A stretch of 64,000 bases of DNA from Streptomyces sp. NBC_01298 (lineage in GTDB: Bacteria; Actinomycetota; Actinomycetes; Streptomycetales; Streptomycetaceae). Position numbers and translations under genes: made by a program. The stretch spans positions 930,001 through 994,000 of the forward strand of contig NZ_CP108414.1 of NCBI RefSeq assembly GCF_035978755.1. Reading direction: 5' to 3'. The notes beneath the pieces are model-generated. The model searched no databases and had not been told where the DNA came from. It saw only the letters and a list, made by a program, of their open reading frames with translations. Each line of letters opens with the position of its first letter. Within the stretch, counting starts at the first letter, position 1. Shown here piece after piece: positions 8,505-16,259 of the stretch.

Positions 8505-9291
8505 GGAGTGGTGGGCGGTCTGGTGGCCTTGGATGCTCCTGTGGCTGCTGACGGCGGGCTGCGCGTTGACCCTCGTGGCGCTCGCCGTGTACTGGTTCAC
8601 CCGCGGCGGCCGCTCCGCCGGGCAGAACCTCACGTACAGCATCTGCTTCTATCTGCACGACAAGTCGGTCATGGACCACTACCAGATGCGCGGGTACGCG
8701 GCGGCGCTGCGCCGAGAGGTCGAGCAGCGGACCAGCGACAGCAAGGACGGGGTGGTCCGGACGAGGGTCTTCGGGGTCGGAGCGGACGCGGGCCGGCGGG
8801 AGAACCGCGAGATCGTCAGCAGGTACCTGGAGGTCGCCGAGCCCATATCGGTGATCGGCCTGGTCATGGACGTGCTGGAGGAGAAGGACGTGATCGTCCA
8901 CGTCGATCTCGTCAACCAGACGGTCCTGCGCAACAAAGCCCTGACCAAGGCACTCGCAGCGGCTCCCGGAGCCAGGGCTCCCGAGGCCCGGACCGCGCGT
9001 CCCGGACCGGCGCACCCGGACGTACGGCTGCGTGACATCGAGGACTTCGTTCTCATCCGGGGCCGGTTCCGCAAGATCGGCGACACCCCGGAGGGCACGG
9101 TCTTCCTCGCCCCCTACGGCGATCCCGAGGACCCCGCACGCGGACCGCGGGTCCGCGTCACCTGTGCGGCGGAGGGGCTGCGCACCGAGGTGCCGAAGGG
9201 CACCTTCTCCGCGCGCTGCCTGGGCAAGGTCCAGGACTGGAACGCCGAGGAGGGGGTTCTCGAAGTCCAGGCCATGGCGATCTTCCGCTGA
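8488..9291 (+). CDS. Membrane protein, third gene of the VWA operon
   Basis: 267 residues, no recognised family. One strongly hydrophobic segment near residues 8-38 (tryptophan-rich) anchors it; the remainder is soluble with alternating charged stretches and a possible beta-rich C-terminal domain from about residue 170. GTG 8488 overlaps the end of the VWA lipoprotein by 17 bases and has AAGGAGA 3-9 bases upstream. Being coupled to two exported proteins, it probably forms a membrane complex with them. Orientation cannot be decided from the sequence with confidence. Confidence 0.72.
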   Translation: MAVLSEEWWAVWWPWMLLWLLTAGCALTLVALAVYWFTRGGRSAGQNLTYSICFYLHDKSVMDHYQMRGYAAALRREVEQRTSDSKDGVVRTRVFGVGADAGRRENREIVSRYLEVAEPISVIGLVMDVLEEKDVIVHVDLVNQTVLRNKALTKALAAAPGARAPEARTARPGPAHPDVRLRDIEDFVLIRGRFRKIGDTPEGTVFLAPYGDPEDPARGPRVRVTCAAEGLRTEVPKGTFSARCLGKVQDWNAEEGVLEVQAMAIFR

Positions 9292-9318
9292 CCGGGGCCG
9301 TCACGCCGCCTGCGCCAT

Positions 9319-9355
9319 TAAGTATGTTGACATAGGTATCTCGTCATACTTATAT
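9319..9355 (+). promoter_or_regulatory. Promoter with embedded inverted repeat upstream of MarR gene
   Basis: A near-consensus -35 TTGACA (9327-9332) and -10 TTATAT (9350-9355) are separated by 17 bases. An inverted repeat, TAAGTATG (9319-9326) and CATACTTA (9345-9352), brackets the promoter. Transcription would start within a few bases of the ATG at 9363, so the message is probably leaderless. The repeat suits autorepression by the MarR protein. Confidence 0.6.
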
Positions 9356-9362
9356 TGCCCGT

Positions 9363-9836
9363 ATGGCCACCCCCAGCGCGTCCGAGCAGGACATCCGGCA
9401 GATCGCGTCAGCGATGTCGGCCGTCCTGCCCGCGCTGAACCGGGCACTCGACCGGCGTCTCGCCCAGGACTTCCCGCACCCCAAGCCGCCCGAGAGCCAG
9501 CTGGCGCTCCTGCGGCTCGTCGGCGAGCGTGCCGGTGTCACGGTGCGCGAGGCCGCCGAAGTCCTGCTGATGAAGCCGAACAACGTGAGCGCCCTGGTCA
9601 CCCAGCTCGCGGGCCAGGGGCTGCTGGAGCGCAGGCAGGACCCCGCGGACAAGCGGGTCGCGCATCTGCACCTGACGGCCGAGGCCCGGCAGCGGCTCGA
9701 CGAGGTCGGGAGCCTCCTGGACGGATACCTCGTCGAGGCGCTGCACACCCTCACCGACGGGGATCTCGACGCCATCGGGTCCGTGCTCGGCGCGCTGCGG
9801 GGCTTGGCGCGGCACATTCACCCCGCCGCCCACTGA
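9363..9836 (+). CDS. MarR-family transcriptional regulator
   Basis: 157-residue winged-helix DNA-binding protein. The central segment (AGVTVREAAEVLLMKPNNVSALVT..., residues about 58-80) is the helix-turn-helix, followed by the wing with QDPADKRVAHLHLT, characteristic of MarR. It probably represses its own promoter and the exporter gene 60 bases downstream, releasing DNA on binding a small ligand. There is no Shine-Dalgarno sequence ahead of the ATG, consistent with the leaderless promoter described at 9319-9355. Confidence 0.88.
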   Translation: MATPSASEQDIRQIASAMSAVLPALNRALDRRLAQDFPHPKPPESQLALLRLVGERAGVTVREAAEVLLMKPNNVSALVTQLAGQGLLERRQDPADKRVAHLHLTAEARQRLDEVGSLLDGYLVEALHTLTDGDLDAIGSVLGALRGLARHIHPAAH

Positions 9837-9896
9837 CGGCGCACGCGTACGCGCGTCCCGTCGACCTCCATCCGTACGAGGAAGCAAGGCACCTCC

Positions 9897-11648
9897 ATGT
9901 CCTCCACCGCCGTGGACAGCTCTCCCCTGCCCGCACACATCCGCCCCGCCGCTCCGGTGGGCCGCCGCGCCAATCCCTGGCTGACGCTCGTCGCCGTAGC
10001 CTTCGGCCTGTTCATGGTCGGTCTGGACGGCTCCGTCGTCGCGATCGCCAACCCGGAGATCGGCCGGGACCTGAACGCCTCCACCGCCGACCTGCAATGG
10101 GTCACCAACTCCTACCTGCTGGCCCTGGCCGCAGCCCTGATCCTCGGCGGGAAGCTCGGTGACCGCTTCGGCCGGCGCACCTTCTACCTGGTCGGCGTCG
10201 TCGGTTTCACGCTCGCGTCGGTCGCCATCGGCCTGGCCGGTTCGATCGAGGGCGTCATCGCCTTCCGCGCCGTACAGGGCTTCTTCGGCGCACTGCTGAT
10301 GCCCAACACGCTCGGACTGCTGCGCGCGGTGTTCCCGCCGAAGAAGTTCGGCATGGCCGTGGGCATCTGGGCGATGGTGTCGTCGGTGTCCACCGCGCTC
10401 GGCCCCATCGTCGGCGGCCTGCTCGTCGAGCACGTCAACTGGGAGTCCGTCTTCTACATCAACGCTCCGATCGGCGTCGTCGCGCTCGTCTTCAGCGCAC
10501 TCGTCCTGCCGCAGAGCAAGAACGCCTCCGCCTCCGGCGACCAGCGCTTCGACGTCCCCGGTGTGATCCTGCTCGCGGTCGGACTGCTCGTCGTCGTGTT
10601 CGGTGTGGTCAAGGGCGAGACGTGGGGCTGGAGTTCCGGCCCGACGCTGGGCGCGCTCGCCGCCGGACTCGCGATCCTCCTGGTGTTCGGCTGGTACGAG
10701 ACGCGGGTGGAGCACCCGCTGCTGCCCATGCGGCTGTTCCGCAACCGCGCGCTGACCGTCGGCACGATCATCACGGCGATCAACTTCTTCGTCCTGCTCG
10801 GCGTGATCTTCTTCGTGATGCTGTACCTGCAGAACGTACGCGGCTTCACCCCCGTCGAAGCGGGCGTGCGCACCCTGCCGCTGAGCCTGGCCTCCGTGAT
10901 CGCCTCACCGCTGGGCGCGAAGCTCACCGAGAAGTACGGCGCCGGGCTGTCCATGCCGCTCGGCATGGTGCTGCAAGGCGGCGCCGCCTTCGGCGTACTC
11001 GCATGGGGCGTGGACTCGCCGTACGTCGCGATGTGGCCGCCCTTCATCGCGCTGGGTCTCGGCGTGGGCATGGTCATGGCCGCCTCCTCCGACGCCATCG
11101 TGGGCAACTCCCCCGTCAAGGACGCCGGTGTCGCGGGCGGCCTCCAGGCCACCGCACTCCAGATCGGCGGCGCGCTGGGCACCTCCGTACTCGTGTCCCT
11201 GATCAGCAGCCGGGTCAACTCGACCCTGACCACCGAACTCACCACCGCCGGAGTACCCGCGCCCATGGCCGAGGGCCTGCACGAGGCCAAGGACGCGGTG
11301 GCGATGGGCATCTCACCCGTCTCCGGCGACATGCCGGCGCAACTGAAGGCAGCGGTGATCGAGGGCAGCGGCCAGGCCTTCATCAACGGAGTGCACACCG
11401 CCGCGCTCGTCACCGGCGCCCTGTGCGTCATCGGAGCCGCCCTCGCCGCAGTCGGCGTACGACGCAACCCCGAGGGCGCCCGGCTGTCGGGGGCGGTGCC
11501 GTCCCACAGGGCCAGGTGCTCCATCGAACCCGGCACCCCTGACCACGACGCCATGCTCCTGCTCGACATGAACGCCCCCCACACCGCCGAGCCTGCGCCG
11601 TCCGATCCGGATCAGGCCCGACCCGGTCACCGGCTTCCGCCTGTGTGA
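9897..11648 (+). CDS. MFS exporter, DHA2 (EmrB/QacA) type
   Basis: 583-residue integral membrane protein with 14 predicted helices, a proton-driven drug/metabolite exporter. Motif A appears as GGKLGDRFGRR near residues 83-93 and motif C-type GPIVGGLL near 172-179. It follows the MarR regulator by 60 bases and is preceded by a GA-rich ribosome-binding stretch. The last ~65 residues (after the final helix) are polar, proline-rich and unlike the family; they run into the debris of a PPDK gene on the opposite strand, so the natural C-terminus may have been replaced by a rearrangement. Confidence 0.87.
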   Translation: MSSTAVDSSPLPAHIRPAAPVGRRANPWLTLVAVAFGLFMVGLDGSVVAIANPEIGRDLNASTADLQWVTNSYLLALAAALILGGKLGDRFGRRTFYLVGVVGFTLASVAIGLAGSIEGVIAFRAVQGFFGALLMPNTLGLLRAVFPPKKFGMAVGIWAMVSSVSTALGPIVGGLLVEHVNWESVFYINAPIGVVALVFSALVLPQSKNASASGDQRFDVPGVILLAVGLLVVVFGVVKGETWGWSSGPTLGALAAGLAILLVFGWYETRVEHPLLPMRLFRNRALTVGTIITAINFFVLLGVIFFVMLYLQNVRGFTPVEAGVRTLPLSLASVIASPLGAKLTEKYGAGLSMPLGMVLQGGAAFGVLAWGVDSPYVAMWPPFIALGLGVGMVMAASSDAIVGNSPVKDAGVAGGLQATALQIGGALGTSVLVSLISSRVNSTLTTELTTAGVPAPMAEGLHEAKDAVAMGISPVSGDMPAQLKAAVIEGSGQAFINGVHTAALVTGALCVIGAALAAVGVRRNPEGARLSGAVPSHRARCSIEPGTPDHDAMLLLDMNAPHTAEPAPSDPDQARPGHRLPPV

Positions 11649-11663
11649 GAGCAGCACGTAGTG

Positions 11664-11990
11664 TCACTTCGTCGCGTCCGCAGACCGTGCCGGCAGGGCC
11701 GCACGGCCGGCCTCCAGGCGGGCGACGGGGACGCGGAACGGCGAGCAGGATACGTAATCGAGTCCGGCCTCGTGGAAGAAGTGCACGGAGCTGGGGTCAC
11801 CGCCGTGTTCCCCGCACACGCCGATCTTGAGGTCGGGTCGGGCCGCACGCCCTTCACGGACCGCGATCTCCACCAGGCGTCCGACTCCTTCCCGGTCGAT
11901 CGTCTCGAACGGGGAGGTCTCGAAGATTCCCTTGTCGAGGTAGGCAGCCGACCTGATCTTGTCGCGGCCGGCGGAACGGTCGTTCTTCCC
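11664..11990 (-). pseudogene. C-terminal remnant of pyruvate, phosphate dikinase
   Basis: The minus strand encodes about 108 residues with the unmistakable PPDK C-terminus: [21 protein letters not shown], then the catalytic-cysteine loop [15 protein letters not shown] and [19 protein letters not shown], ending at a proper stop (11664-11666). The parent enzyme is about 870-900 residues; everything upstream of roughly 11990 is missing and homology fades into unrelated DNA. It is therefore a dead fragment facing the MFS gene, evidence of a local deletion or rearrangement. Confidence 0.8.
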
Positions 11991-12253
11991 CTCCTCGAGC
12001 CCTGGTCCTATGCTCCCAGTGGGAAGTGGTCCCGGCGCGGTGCAGCCCGCGCGAGGTGCCGCTCTTCCCGGGCTCCCAGTCCCCGAGCCGGAACGGATTA
12101 CCGAGGCCGGGCCGGAGCCCTATCGCAGAACGCCGACGCGCAGAACGCCGACCTCCGTCCTGCGCGCGTTCGAGACGGAGTGCCGGTCACCGGCTCCGTA
12201 GACGCGGAGGACACCTGCGGGGACGCGACAGCGGCGCTACCGCGTCCCCCCTG

Positions 12254-12289
12254 CGCACGGCCACCGCCTTGGGGGGCGGCGGCCGTGCG
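12254..12289. terminator. Hairpin terminator downstream of the P450 operon
   Basis: 15-base arms CGCACGGCCACCGCC (12254-12268) and GGCGGCGGCCGTGCG (12275-12289) with one mismatch and a 6-base loop. It stands about 190 bases past the P450 stop on the minus strand. The interval 11991-12478 otherwise holds no convincing gene; a minus-strand reading ending at 12321 (GRYERTLFEAWGAPRF...) may be a leftover C-terminus of something unrecognised. Confidence 0.5.
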
Positions 12290-12478
12290 TCCAGGCACAC
12301 CCCGGCCGGGCCGCGTGGCCTCAGTCGGAGACCTCCCGGCCCGGGCCGGTGACGCGGTCCACGTGGAAGCGGGGAGCCCCCCAGGCCTCGAACAGTGTGC
12401 GCTCGTACCGGCCGACGCCCGCTCCTCGTCCGGGTGGAGGCTTTCCCGCTCCTGGGTAGCTTGCCCCGATACTGCCCT

Positions 12479-13597
12479 CTACGGGGAGGGCAGGACCTCG
12501 TACCAGCTCGGGACCAGTGCGGGGCTGCGTGACTCGACCAGGGCCAGTCGGCGGGACACTGGCGGCGGGAAGCGGTCTCCGTACAATTCCACGGCCACGG
12601 CGATCTGCGCACGGGCGAAGGTGGCGGCCGGGCACCTGCGCGGTCCGAGGCCGAACGGCAGGAACCAGTGTGGCCCCGGCGTCGTCTGCCATCGGTGCGG
12701 GATGTACTCCTCGGGCCGGGCCCAGGCCCGCCTGTTCCGGTGGATGAGCCAGGGGCTGACGAGGACGAGGTCCCCCGCGGCAAAGGGGAGGGCCCGGCGC
12801 GGCTCCACGATCCGCCTGGCGATCATGAAGCTCGGTGGGTACATCCTGAGGACCTCGTCGAGGGCCGGGCGGGTGCACTGCGGGCCGACCCCCAGGGAGA
12901 CGGCGCTCAGGACCGCCGCCGTCGTACTGCCCCAGCCCGCCAGGACCATGGCCCGGAGCTCCTCGGTGATGCGGGGCATGGTCCAGCCCTCGTCGCGCAG
13001 GTGCCGGGTGAAGCCGGAGCCCGAGGTCTCGACCAGCGCGTGAACGAAGGACGCGAGGTCGTCCTGGGGGCCACCGGGGCCACCGGGGCCGTGAGCGGCC
13101 GGCCCGGCAGGCCGTTCCAGCCGTGCCCAGCTCGTCCGTACGAGCTCCCGGAGCCGTCCGCCGTCCACCGCACCCGGCCTCTGCCCGGTGAGCTGGGCGA
13201 GCAGGGAGGCGGACAAGGCTTCGGTCAGAGGCCCCGGTCCCGGTGGCTCCCGCCCGCGGAGCGCTGCCGTGAGATGTTCGGCCAGCAAGTGCCGCTGCCG
13301 GGCCTCCTGTCCCATGGCGGTGATGAGGCGGCGTTTGACGCCGCGTACCCGGTCGGCGTGCAGGACGCCGACGCCGCCCAGCAGCCGTTGGGAATCCGCG
13401 GGCCTCGACTTCTGCCCGGCGGACGAGGTCAACAGGTCGCGGGCGGTGGGCAGGTCTGAGACCAGCCAGCCGCTCTCGCCGCCGAAGGCGCACGGCGATA
13501 CCGGTCGCGCGGACGCCGTGCCGTGAGTCCTGATCGCCTCGAAGAGCTCGGGCCGCTGCGCCAGCGACAGACCCGGGAAGAGGAGGCCGGGGCTCAT
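12479..13597 (-). CDS. Cytochrome P450, last gene of a peptide-associated operon
   Basis: 372 residues, at the short end for a soluble bacterial P450. The I-helix reads AGWGSTT, the K-helix ExxR pair is E248/R251, and the haem loop is FLPFGLGPRRCPA with the thiolate ligand at C322 (the usual Gly after CxG is Ala). It would hydroxylate or cross-link a substrate using O2 and external ferredoxin/reductase, none of which is encoded nearby. Its ATG overlaps the TGA of the upstream TauD-type oxygenase. With a 51-residue peptide gene at the head of the operon, oxidation of a peptide is the leading inference. Confidence 0.85.
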   Translation of the reverse strand: MSPGLLFPGLSLAQRPELFEAIRTHGTASARPVSPCAFGGESGWLVSDLPTARDLLTSSAGQKSRPADSQRLLGGVGVLHADRVRGVKRRLITAMGQEARQRHLLAEHLTAALRGREPPGPGPLTEALSASLLAQLTGQRPGAVDGGRLRELVRTSWARLERPAGPAAHGPGGPGGPQDDLASFVHALVETSGSGFTRHLRDEGWTMPRITEELRAMVLAGWGSTTAAVLSAVSLGVGPQCTRPALDEVLRMYPPSFMIARRIVEPRRALPFAAGDLVLVSPWLIHRNRRAWARPEEYIPHRWQTTPGPHWFLPFGLGPRRCPAATFARAQIAVAVELYGDRFPPPVSRRLALVESRSPALVPSWYEVLPSP

Positions 13598-14451
13598 ACG
13601 GGTCCTACCGCACGCGGGCTGGGGGACCCGCCGGCCTTGAAGCGCAGCAGCGTACGGGTGCTGGGTTCCTTGATGGCGGGGCCGCGGTGCAAGGCTGAGT
13701 GGTTGTCGAAGACGAGCACCCGGGAGGGGGCGACCACTGCCTCGTACCAGCACGTCGCCCCGCCCACCGCGCGTTCCAGCGACCGGCAGGCGAGGGATAC
13801 GGCGGGCGGACCGTGGTCGATCACTTCGTCCAGCGCGGGGCGGAACCAGCGCGGTACGGCGCCCCGCACCGGAGCGTGGAGCTGGGCCAGTCCGGGGTAG
13901 CGCAGGCGCCATGCGACCTCGTGGTGTCGAAGGACTCCCAGTGCCTCGGCCGCACCGGGCCATGCCGCGTCGACCTCGTCCCACGGCAACACGCCGGTCG
14001 CAGGCTCGCGCAGGGCAGGGTCCGCACGCAGCAGGCCGAGGACGGTCCACCGATTGGGCGTGGCCCAGGGGGTGCTGTCGGTGTGCCAGTTCTGCTCGTA
14101 GCGGTCTGACCCGCCGGTCGGTACCTCGGAGACCGAGCCGCCGAGCGTGGGGTCGGCCGGGTGCCCGACATGCCCGAGCAGGGCGCCGACGGTCGATACC
14201 ACGGCGAGTGTCCACCGGGGTTCGGAGAAGCTCAGCGTGACGCTCCGCGCGGGTCCGGCCAGCGCCGCGCGCAGCGTGGCGGTGAAGTCCGGGTACTGTC
14301 CGTCGGCGCGACGCAGCTCGTCGAGCCGTCCCGAGCAACGGGCGGTCTCCAGCCCATCCACCAGCTGTGACGGTAACCGTGCGGGCCAGTCGTCCAGAGT
14401 CCACGCCCAGCGAGCTGGAACGGGCAGGTCCGGGACGGGCAAAGGTGGCAT
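13594..14451 (-). CDS. TauD/clavaminate-synthase-like Fe(II)/2-oxoglutarate oxygenase
   Basis: 285 residues. The facial triad is visible: HTD at H123/D125 in NWHTDSTPW and the distal histidine H255 in NHSALHRGP, followed by the 2-oxoglutarate-binding arginine in RTLLRF (about R266). These enzymes hydroxylate, desaturate or cyclise amino-acid-derived substrates. It begins one base after the stop of the PP-loop ATPase and overlaps the P450 start by four bases, so the three enzymes are made together. The substrate is unknown; amino-acid side-chain oxidation in a peptide or peptide-derived compound is inferred. Confidence 0.82.
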   Translation of the reverse strand: MPPLPVPDLPVPARWAWTLDDWPARLPSQLVDGLETARCSGRLDELRRADGQYPDFTATLRAALAGPARSVTLSFSEPRWTLAVVSTVGALLGHVGHPADPTLGGSVSEVPTGGSDRYEQNWHTDSTPWATPNRWTVLGLLRADPALREPATGVLPWDEVDAAWPGAAEALGVLRHHEVAWRLRYPGLAQLHAPVRGAVPRWFRPALDEVIDHGPPAVSLACRSLERAVGGATCWYEAVVAPSRVLVFDNHSALHRGPAIKEPSTRTLLRFKAGGSPSPRAVGPV

Positions 14452-14452
14452 C

Positions 14453-15664
14453 TCAGTTCACGGCCCCTTGCCCGAAGTGTCGGGACAGGAGCCCTCGAAC
14501 CTGTTCGATGCTTCGCGTGCTGGCCTGCTCGGTGACGAACACGTCGAGGTCCTCGTGGTGGGTGACCTCGCCCCAGGCCCCGTCGAACGCCTGTGACATC
14601 CCGGTCAGCATGCTGAGCCCGAAGGAGGGATAGGCCGAGTCCATGGCGTGCGCGAGGAAGAACGCGAGGCTCCGCTGACGGGTGGTGTGGGGATCGCGCT
14701 CCCGGTAGTTCTCCAGGCTGAAATTCGGGTGGCAGGCGTCGAGCAGCAGCTTCGGTGCCTTCCATACGGGCATCACCACGCGGTGCCTGCCGACAGTGCG
14801 GACCGGGTAGGAAAGCGGACGCCGGCCGTTCATCACCATGAACATGGCCTCGGCCAGCAGGTCCTCGCGGTTGTATCCGAATGCCAGGTCGCGCAGACCC
14901 TGCTCGTCGGCGAGTTTCCGTGCCGTGCGAAGGATCAGGAAGGTCCCGAAGAAGTGCAGCGCCTCGTGTGAGAAGGTGTCGCTGAAATCCTTGTAGAGCG
15001 CGTCCATGGACGTTCTGACGCCGAGCAGTTCCCCTATGTCATCGGGTTGCAGAACGCGGTGGTCAATTCCGAGGTCCTGGCACAGCACTCCCGCCCGGAC
15101 CGCGGCCTCCGGAGAGAATACAGCTCCGAATACCAGGGTGAAGGCTACAAGACGGTCCCGCGGAACGGAATTGGCCAGCCCGTAAGCCAGTGCGTTGCTG
15201 TCGCCACCCCCGGATATGCCGAATACGCAGCCGCCGGCGGAAATCGCGTACTTCTCCTCGAATTCGGCCACCTGCGAGGCGACGATGCTCCGGGCCTCGT
15301 CCTGCCCCACCACCGCGTGGACTTCGTGTGCCGATCCGTCCGGCGCCGTGCGCACTGACCGGAAGCCGATGCCCGAGCCCGGCGGGCCGGCGGGTGCCAG
15401 GGGTTCCCGGCCCGTGGGCAGCACGGTGGGGAACAGCGTGTTGCGGATGGCCCGCACGATCAGGCGTTCGGCGTCTTCGGGAAGGTCGTCCAGCCGTGTC
15501 GTCAGCGGGACCGGTGTCGTGGTGGCCCCCCTGACCACGTAGGGCTGGAACATGGTCTCCGGGAGACGGTTGGCGGCGAGCAGCTCACCGATCGTCAAGT
15601 CCGCAAGCTCCAGGGTGCGGGTGCCGAGTACGTCCTCGAGATGGACGGGCAAATGTCGCGACAC
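14453..15664 (-). CDS. PP-loop (TtcA/TilS-type) ATPase with extra N-terminal domain
   Basis: 403 residues. The PP-loop SGGGDS at 151-156 adenylates a substrate using ATP; the later GYNREDLLAEAMF (262-274) matches the GHxxDDxxET element of tRNA thiolases/lysidine synthases, so it is an ANH-superfamily enzyme. TtcA-type CxxC iron-sulphur motifs are not evident. Residues 1-85 precede this domain and have a beta-grasp-like feel (low certainty). GTG 15664 has GAGGAG 7 bases upstream. Placed between a small peptide gene and two oxygenases, it may activate a carboxylate or amide of the peptide, for instance for thioamide or amide formation; this is inference. Confidence 0.75.
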   Translation of the reverse strand: MSRHLPVHLEDVLGTRTLELADLTIGELLAANRLPETMFQPYVVRGATTTPVPLTTRLDDLPEDAERLIVRAIRNTLFPTVLPTGREPLAPAGPPGSGIGFRSVRTAPDGSAHEVHAVVGQDEARSIVASQVAEFEEKYAISAGGCVFGISGGGDSNALAYGLANSVPRDRLVAFTLVFGAVFSPEAAVRAGVLCQDLGIDHRVLQPDDIGELLGVRTSMDALYKDFSDTFSHEALHFFGTFLILRTARKLADEQGLRDLAFGYNREDLLAEAMFMVMNGRRPLSYPVRTVGRHRVVMPVWKAPKLLLDACHPNFSLENYRERDPHTTRQRSLAFFLAHAMDSAYPSFGLSMLTGMSQAFDGAWGEVTHHEDLDVFVTEQASTRSIEQVRGLLSRHFGQGAVN

Positions 15665-15692
15665 GCAACCGCTCCTCAGTCAGGGTCCGGGG

Positions 15693-15848
15693 TCAGACCT
15701 GGGCGGTGAGCGCGGAGGTGCAGAGGACGAATTCGACGCCCTCCGCGGTCATCCGGTCCATTCCGAGGGAAGGCAGTGTGGCGAAGACGACGTCTTCTGC
15801 TCGGAGGTCGTCCTTGGTTTCCATACGATCAACGAGTTCCATGAACAT
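15693..15848 (-). CDS. 51-residue peptide, possible precursor of a modified natural product
   Basis: A small gene with a strong ribosome-binding site: GGAGG five bases before the ATG at 15848. It encodes an acidic, methionine-rich N-terminus (MFMELVDRMETKDDL), a middle containing VVFATLPSLGMDRM, and a C-terminus EFVLCTSALTAQV with the only cysteine. This leader-like acidic part plus short Cys/Ser/Thr-containing tail is the layout of ribosomally made, modified peptides, though no known class motif is recognised. It lies 28 bases ahead of the PP-loop ATPase in the same orientation. An alternative is a small subunit or regulator of the ATPase. Confidence 0.65.
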   Translation of the reverse strand: MFMELVDRMETKDDLRAEDVVFATLPSLGMDRMTAEGVEFVLCTSALTAQV

Positions 15849-15884
15849 TGACGCCTCCAGGGGTGGTCGACATTCAGGCCCTCC

Positions 15885-15900
15885 GTGAGCCGGGGCTCAC
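15885..15900. promoter_or_regulatory. Inverted repeat upstream of the peptide operon
   Basis: Perfect 7-base arms GTGAGCC (15885-15891) and GGCTCAC (15894-15900) separated by two bases, 37-52 bases before the peptide start codon. Either an operator or a hairpin in the 5' leader. Confidence 0.4.
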
Positions 15901-16259
15901 CGTAGCACCGAATTACGAGGATCATGACGGGCCACAAAAATCGGCTGATTTTCTTTTCGGCAACCCAGTGGGGCGCATGTTCCACAGGGATAGCAGAGTT
16001 GCCGCGAGGGGCATTGACACCTCAGGGCTTCCGGAGGGACATCCCTCAGGTTCACGCGGCAGGAATTCGTTCTCTGCGGCGTCTCGTGAGCGTCGCGTTT
16101 CGAGCGCCGCGGGGCCGTGGACCTGAACTCGGCCCACCACGACTTCAACCCGGCTGGTGGGGGCACTGGAGAAGGGTGTACGCCGCTCACGCGGCGAGGG
16201 GCTGCGACACCGGGCGGACCCCGGGTCCGGGGCGGGCCTGAGCCGGTCCCGTGGTGATG
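15901..16259. other. Intergenic region without a supported gene
   Basis: Contains a locally AT-richer stretch (about 15905-15960), the most likely place for the promoter of the peptide operon, but no clear -35/-10 pair was found. The part nearest 16260 lies downstream of the minus-strand MEDS/HATPase gene. No convincing coding sequence. Confidence 0.4.

Noticed and set aside
12321..12478. C-terminal-looking reading downstream of the P450
   Set aside because: Fewer than 60 codons, no independent start and no recognised family; noted only with the terminator entry.
15749..15985. Minus-strand frame overlapping the 51-residue peptide
   Set aside because: Different frame, no ribosome-binding site, and it reads through the inverted repeat; the 15848 start is far better supported.
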